This document shows positions 61,095-64,000 of a stretch of 64,000 nucleotides of DNA, one piece after another. The translations under genes were made by a program, and so were the position numbers. The DNA lies in assembly GCF_051486985.1 (NCBI RefSeq), contig NZ_JAHVDV010000003.1, forward strand, positions 1-64,000. Direction: 5' to 3'. Positions within the stretch are counted from its first letter, which is position 1. Each line of letters starts with the position of its first letter. Origin of the DNA: CBFFRJ01 sp051486985 (GTDB taxonomy: Bacteria; Pseudomonadota; Gammaproteobacteria; Enterobacterales; Enterobacteriaceae). Below the pieces are notes generated by a model, which searched no databases, was not told where the DNA came from, and saw only the letters and a list, made by a program, of their open reading frames with translations.

Positions 61095-61171
61095 TGGTGG
61101 CTACGACGGGATTCGAACCTGTGACCCCATCATTATGAGTGATGTGCTCTAACCAACTGAGCTACGTAGCC
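61095..61171 (-). tRNA. metT: Elongator tRNA-Met (anticodon CAU)
   Basis: 77 bases, first gene of the tRNA operon; same sequence as the copy at 60703. A strong promoter lies about 40-65 bases upstream. Confidence 0.98.
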
Positions 61172-61209
61172 ATCTTTTTTCGCGTTACCTTATCGGCGTT
61201 GCGGGGCGC

Positions 61210-61238
61210 ATTATGCGTATTGGGCCTGACAGCGTCAA
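61210..61238 (-). promoter_or_regulatory. Promoter of the seven-tRNA operon
   Basis: On the minus strand TTGACG (61233-61238) and CATAAT (61210-61215) are spaced by 17 bases. The following discriminator GCGCCCC is GC-rich, the hallmark of stable-RNA promoters repressed by ppGpp and DksA. Confidence 0.75.
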
Positions 61239-61355
61239 TACCTTTTTCATCGAAAATTGCCGTAATGTGATTGTTTGGTTAGGTTGCGAACAGCCTGACG
61301 CATAATTCGGCAATTATTGGTTATTTATCGCTTTTGTGCAGTAAATCCTTTGCAG

Positions 61356-61382
61356 AAACAAAAACAGGCCCCGAAGGGCCTG
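61356..61382 (-). terminator. Terminator of asnB
   Basis: CAGGCCC (61365-61371) pairs with GGGCCTG (61376-61382), loop CGAA. On the minus strand it is followed by TTTTTGTTT. It begins 17 bases after the asnB stop. Confidence 0.88.
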
Positions 61383-61398
61383 AATGGATAATAACCTG

Positions 61399-63063
61399 TT
61401 ATTGATAAGCAGACTGGTGCACGCCAACTGCGCGACCTGATGGATCGTTCATAGCTTTGAAGGATTCATCCCACTCAATCGCTTTTGCCGACGAGCAGGC
61501 GACGGACGGGCCGCCAGGCACACACTCTGCAGCACTTGCCAGCGGGAACAACTCTTCAAAAATTTCGCGATACAGGTACGCTTCTTTCGAACCCGGCGTG
61601 TTGTACGGGAAACGGTAGCTGGCAGTGGCCAACTGCTGATCGCTGATCTGCTGTGCCGCCACCTCTTTGAGCGTATCAATCCAGCTGTAACCTACACCAT
61701 CAGAGAACTGCTCTTTCTGTCGCCAGGCAACGCTTGCCGGCAGATAGGATTCAAAACACTCACGAAGCACATGTTTTTCCATTTTACCGTTTCCGCACAT
61801 CTTATCCTGCGGGTTGATGCGCATCGCCACGTCGAGGAATTTTTTATCCAGGAACGGCACGCGCGCCTCAACTCCCCAGGCAGACATCGCTTTGTTAGCT
61901 CGCGCGCAGTCAAACATATGCAGCGCCTGCAATTTGCGAACCGTCTCTTCGTGCAGCTCTTTGGCATTCGGCGCTTTATGGAAATAGAGGTAGCCGCCAA
62001 AGACTTCATCCGAACCCTCTCCCGACAGCACCATCTTGATGCCCATAGCCTTGATCTTACGAGACATCAGGTACATTGGCGTGGAAGCGCGAATCGTGGT
62101 CACATCGTAGGTTTCAATGTGGTAAATCACATCGCGAATAGCATCAAGACCTTCCTGCACGGTGAAGTGAATTTCGTGATGCACGGTACCCAAATGGTTT
62201 GCTACTTCCTGCGCAGCTTTCAGATCCGGCGCACCTTTCAGGCCAACGGCGAAAGAGTGTAGCTGCGGCCACCAGGCCTCTGTACGCTCCTCATCTTCAA
62301 CGCGACGAGCCGCAAATTTTTTGGTGATAGCGGAGATCACGGAGGAGTCCAGGCCGCCAGAGAGCAGCACACCATAGGGCACGTCGGACATCAGGTGGCT
62401 TTTTACAGAATCTTCCAGCGCCTGACGCAGCGCGTCTTTGTCCGTGACGTTGTCTTTAACTGCGTCGTAATCGAACCAGTCACGCTGATAATAAGAACGG
62501 ATTTCGCCGTCTTTACTCCACAGATAGCTGCCTGCCGGGAACTCTTTAATGGTGCGACAGACAGGTACCAGTGCTTTCATTTCTGACGCAACGTACATAT
62601 TGCCGTGCTCATCATGCCCCATATACAGCGGAATGATACCGATATGGTCACGGCCAATCAGGTAGGCGTCTTGTTCAATATCGTAAAGAATAAAAGCAAA
62701 CATGCCCTGCAGATCATCAAGGAATTCCGGACCTTTCTCCTGATAGAGCGCCAGAATAACTTCACAATCGGAACCGGTCTGAAATGCGTAGCGGTCGCCA
62801 TACTCAGCGCGCAGGGCCTGATGGTTATAGATTTCACCGTTGACGGCCAGCGCATGTGTTTTTTGTTCGTTGTAGAGCGGCTGAGCACCGGCGTTGACGT
62901 CGACAATCGACAGGCGTTCATGGGCAAGAATCGCTTTATCGCTTGCATATACCCCAGACCAGTCCGGGCCGCGATGGCGCATCAGGCGGGATAACTCCAG
63001 CGCTTTCTTACGCAATTCAACTGCGTCGGTTTTAATATCCAGTACGCCAAAAATAGAACACAT
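61399..63063 (-). CDS. asnB: Asparagine synthetase B (glutamine-hydrolysing)
   Basis: 554 residues from MCSIFG at 63063, as in E. coli; a longer reading to 63120 would bury the catalytic cysteine, which must be residue 2 after Met removal. The N-terminal Ntn glutaminase domain (Cys, RHRGPDWSG, HERLSIVD, NGEIYNH) supplies ammonia; the C-terminal ATP-pyrophosphatase domain has the PP-loop VLLSGGLDSS. It makes asparagine from aspartate with ATP. It lies between the tRNA operon and nagD. Confidence 0.98.
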   Translation of the reverse strand: MCSIFGVLDIKTDAVELRKKALELSRLMRHRGPDWSGVYASDKAILAHERLSIVDVNAGAQPLYNEQKTHALAVNGEIYNHQALRAEYGDRYAFQTGSDCEVILALYQEKGPEFLDDLQGMFAFILYDIEQDAYLIGRDHIGIIPLYMGHDEHGNMYVASEMKALVPVCRTIKEFPAGSYLWSKDGEIRSYYQRDWFDYDAVKDNVTDKDALRQALEDSVKSHLMSDVPYGVLLSGGLDSSVISAITKKFAARRVEDEERTEAWWPQLHSFAVGLKGAPDLKAAQEVANHLGTVHHEIHFTVQEGLDAIRDVIYHIETYDVTTIRASTPMYLMSRKIKAMGIKMVLSGEGSDEVFGGYLYFHKAPNAKELHEETVRKLQALHMFDCARANKAMSAWGVEARVPFLDKKFLDVAMRINPQDKMCGNGKMEKHVLRECFESYLPASVAWRQKEQFSDGVGYSWIDTLKEVAAQQISDQQLATASYRFPYNTPGSKEAYLYREIFEELFPLASAAECVPGGPSVACSSAKAIEWDESFKAMNDPSGRAVGVHQSAYQ

Positions 63064-63317
63064 AGACTTCTCCGTTACTGTCAGGCATTGCAGTGTTGTA
63101 GTGTGCAGACGCCGCGTCATCGCGTTGTCTTATTGCTTGTTAAAGAAAATGCCGTAAAGCGGGAGTGTCCGCAAGCCTTTTACGGGTGGAAAAGTAAAAA
63201 GCGCAATGGTGATTGCGGAATGCTGAAAAAAGCACAGGTAAAAGGCACCATTATTGATGAATTATCATTTTTGAGGGGGATTTATTAATGGTGATTGGCG
63301 AGGCGTGCAATAAAAAT

Positions 63318-63346
63318 GCGAAACCACGTCCGGGACGTGGTTTTCG
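63318..63346 (-). terminator. Terminator of nagD
   Basis: AAACCACGTC (63321-63330) pairs with GACGTGGTTT (63334-63343). On the minus strand it is followed by CGCATTTTTATT. It lies directly after the nagD stop codon at 63347. Confidence 0.75.
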
Positions 63347-64000
63347 TTAAATTACGTCGATCTCAGCAACCGATGGATAAATCCAGGAAGGGCGGAAAGG
63401 CATCGTATCGATATCATCGAGGGTTGAAACCCCTGAAAGAACCAGGATGGTTTCCAGTCCGGCCTGAAAACCCGCCAGTATATCGGTACGAAGATTGTCG
63501 CCCACAATCACCGTTTGTTCAGAATGCGCCTGCATTTTGTTGAGCGCGGCGCGGATTATCCACGGGCTGGGTTTCCCTACATAAAACGGCTGACGACCAG
63601 AAATTTTTTCGATACCTGCGCATAATGCCCCGCAGCCCGGATAGTAGCCGCGGCCGTGAGTATCCGGGTTGGTCGCAATAAAGCGGGCGCCGTTAGCCAC
63701 AAAAAATGCCGCCTTGTGCATCATTTCCCAGTTGTAAGAGCGGGTTTCACCCACAATCACGAAATCAGGATTGATGTCAGTAATGGTGAATCCCGCTTTG
63801 TACAGTTCGTGAATCAAAGCGCCTTCACCCACAACATAGGCTTTTTTTCCTTCCTGACGTTTAAGGAAGTCCGCTGTCGCCATGGCTGAGGTATAAAAGA
63901 CCGAGGATGGCACATCAATGCCTGCCGAGGCGAAACGGTTGGCCAGGTCCTGCCCCGTCTGAGACGGATAGTTAGTCAGGACTACCAGCGGCATCCCTTT
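63347..64000 (-). CDS. nagD: Ribonucleotide monophosphatase NagD (5' end outside window)
   Basis: About 217 residues are visible; the first ~33 residues, including the HAD motif I aspartates (DIDGVL in E. coli), lie beyond position 64000. The rest matches NagD: TNYPSQTGQDLANRF, VGETRSYNWEMMHKAA, GKPSPWIIRAALNKM and VGDNLRTDILAGFQAGL (HAD motifs III/IV). NagD dephosphorylates nucleoside monophosphates, with preference for UMP and GMP, and is the last gene of nagBACD in E. coli. Confidence 0.96.
   Translation of the reverse strand, partial: KGMPLVVLTNYPSQTGQDLANRFASAGIDVPSSVFYTSAMATADFLKRQEGKKAYVVGEGALIHELYKAGFTITDINPDFVIVGETRSYNWEMMHKAAFFVANGARFIATNPDTHGRGYYPGCGALCAGIEKISGRQPFYVGKPSPWIIRAALNKMQAHSEQTVIVGDNLRTDILAGFQAGLETILVLSGVSTLDDIDTMPFRPSWIYPSVAEIDVI

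Noticed and set aside
60741..61124. Open frames on both strands across the tRNA cluster
   Set aside because: They translate duplicated tRNA genes and show the same peptide repeated; these are artefacts of tRNA sequence.
1..64000. CRISPR array, prophage or insertion-sequence transposase
   Set aside because: No evenly spaced direct repeats with spacers, no integrase, phage structural or transposase genes were seen; the tRNA cluster has no adjacent integrase or att duplication.

Overview
The window is chromosomal DNA from a member of the Enterobacteriaceae, most likely Enterobacter or a close relative (Lelliottia, Leclercia, Kosakonia). From position 11650 to the end, the gene order follows the Escherichia coli K-12 stretch ybdL-ahpCF-uspG-rnk-rna-dcuC-cspE-lipA-dacA-mrdAB-leuS-gltIJKL-lnt-miaB-ubiF-tRNA cluster-asnB-nagD. 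Most proteins have the expected E. coli lengths. Three ERIC elements, a cobC/cobD pair of the Salmonella type and an mtnBCD operon also fit this family. The family call is firm; the genus is an inference.

Layout. 1-449 is a gene-free block of hairpin-rich repeats. 450-9535 is accessory: a DsbA-like protein plus a degenerate metallo-beta-lactamase-fold protein with a divergent LysR regulator, a second LysR regulator divergent from an M20 peptidase/MHS transporter operon, a small secreted protein, a HipA remnant, an SdpI-family protein, a type II toxin-antitoxin pair and a lipoprotein. 9672-14651 holds methionine salvage (mtnBCD, ybdL, with a MetJ box between them) and the ybdM/ybdN pair. 14652-18396 covers ahpC, ahpF and uspG, with an 880-base gap before ahpC where K-12 has dsbG and ybdO. 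18698-21558 holds rnk, rna and dcuC, without the citrate-fermentation cluster that K-12 has between rna and dcuC. 21907-28554 is a five-gene CusCFBA/Sil-type copper or silver efflux operon in the place where K-12 has pagP.

28761-47446 is conserved housekeeping: cspE, crcB, ybeM, tatE, lipoate synthesis (lipA, lipB with ybeF and ybeD), cell-wall elongation (dacA, rlpA, mrdB, mrdA), rlmH and rsfS, cobC/cobD, nadD, holA, lptE and leuS. ybeL and rihA flank a second copy of the structured repeat seen at the left edge; K-12 has the hscC/djl cluster there. 49730-52963 is the glutamate/aspartate ABC transporter, with the SroC small RNA at the gltI-gltJ junction and a CA-rich GcvB-type target in the gltI leader. 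53324-60338 holds lnt-ybeX-ybeY-ybeZ, miaB and ubiF. 60428-61171 is a seven-tRNA operon, followed by asnB and the 3' part of nagD, cut by the window edge.

No large new multi-gene system is evident. The most interesting unexplained items are the structured repeat family (two copies, with compensatory stem changes and a conserved AGGGAT loop under different stems), the ybdM/ybdN pair (ParB/sulfiredoxin-like protein plus PAPS-reductase-like protein, related to the IbrB/IbrA regulators), the metallo-beta-lactamase-fold protein that has lost its metal-binding histidines, and the 880-base gap before ahpC.
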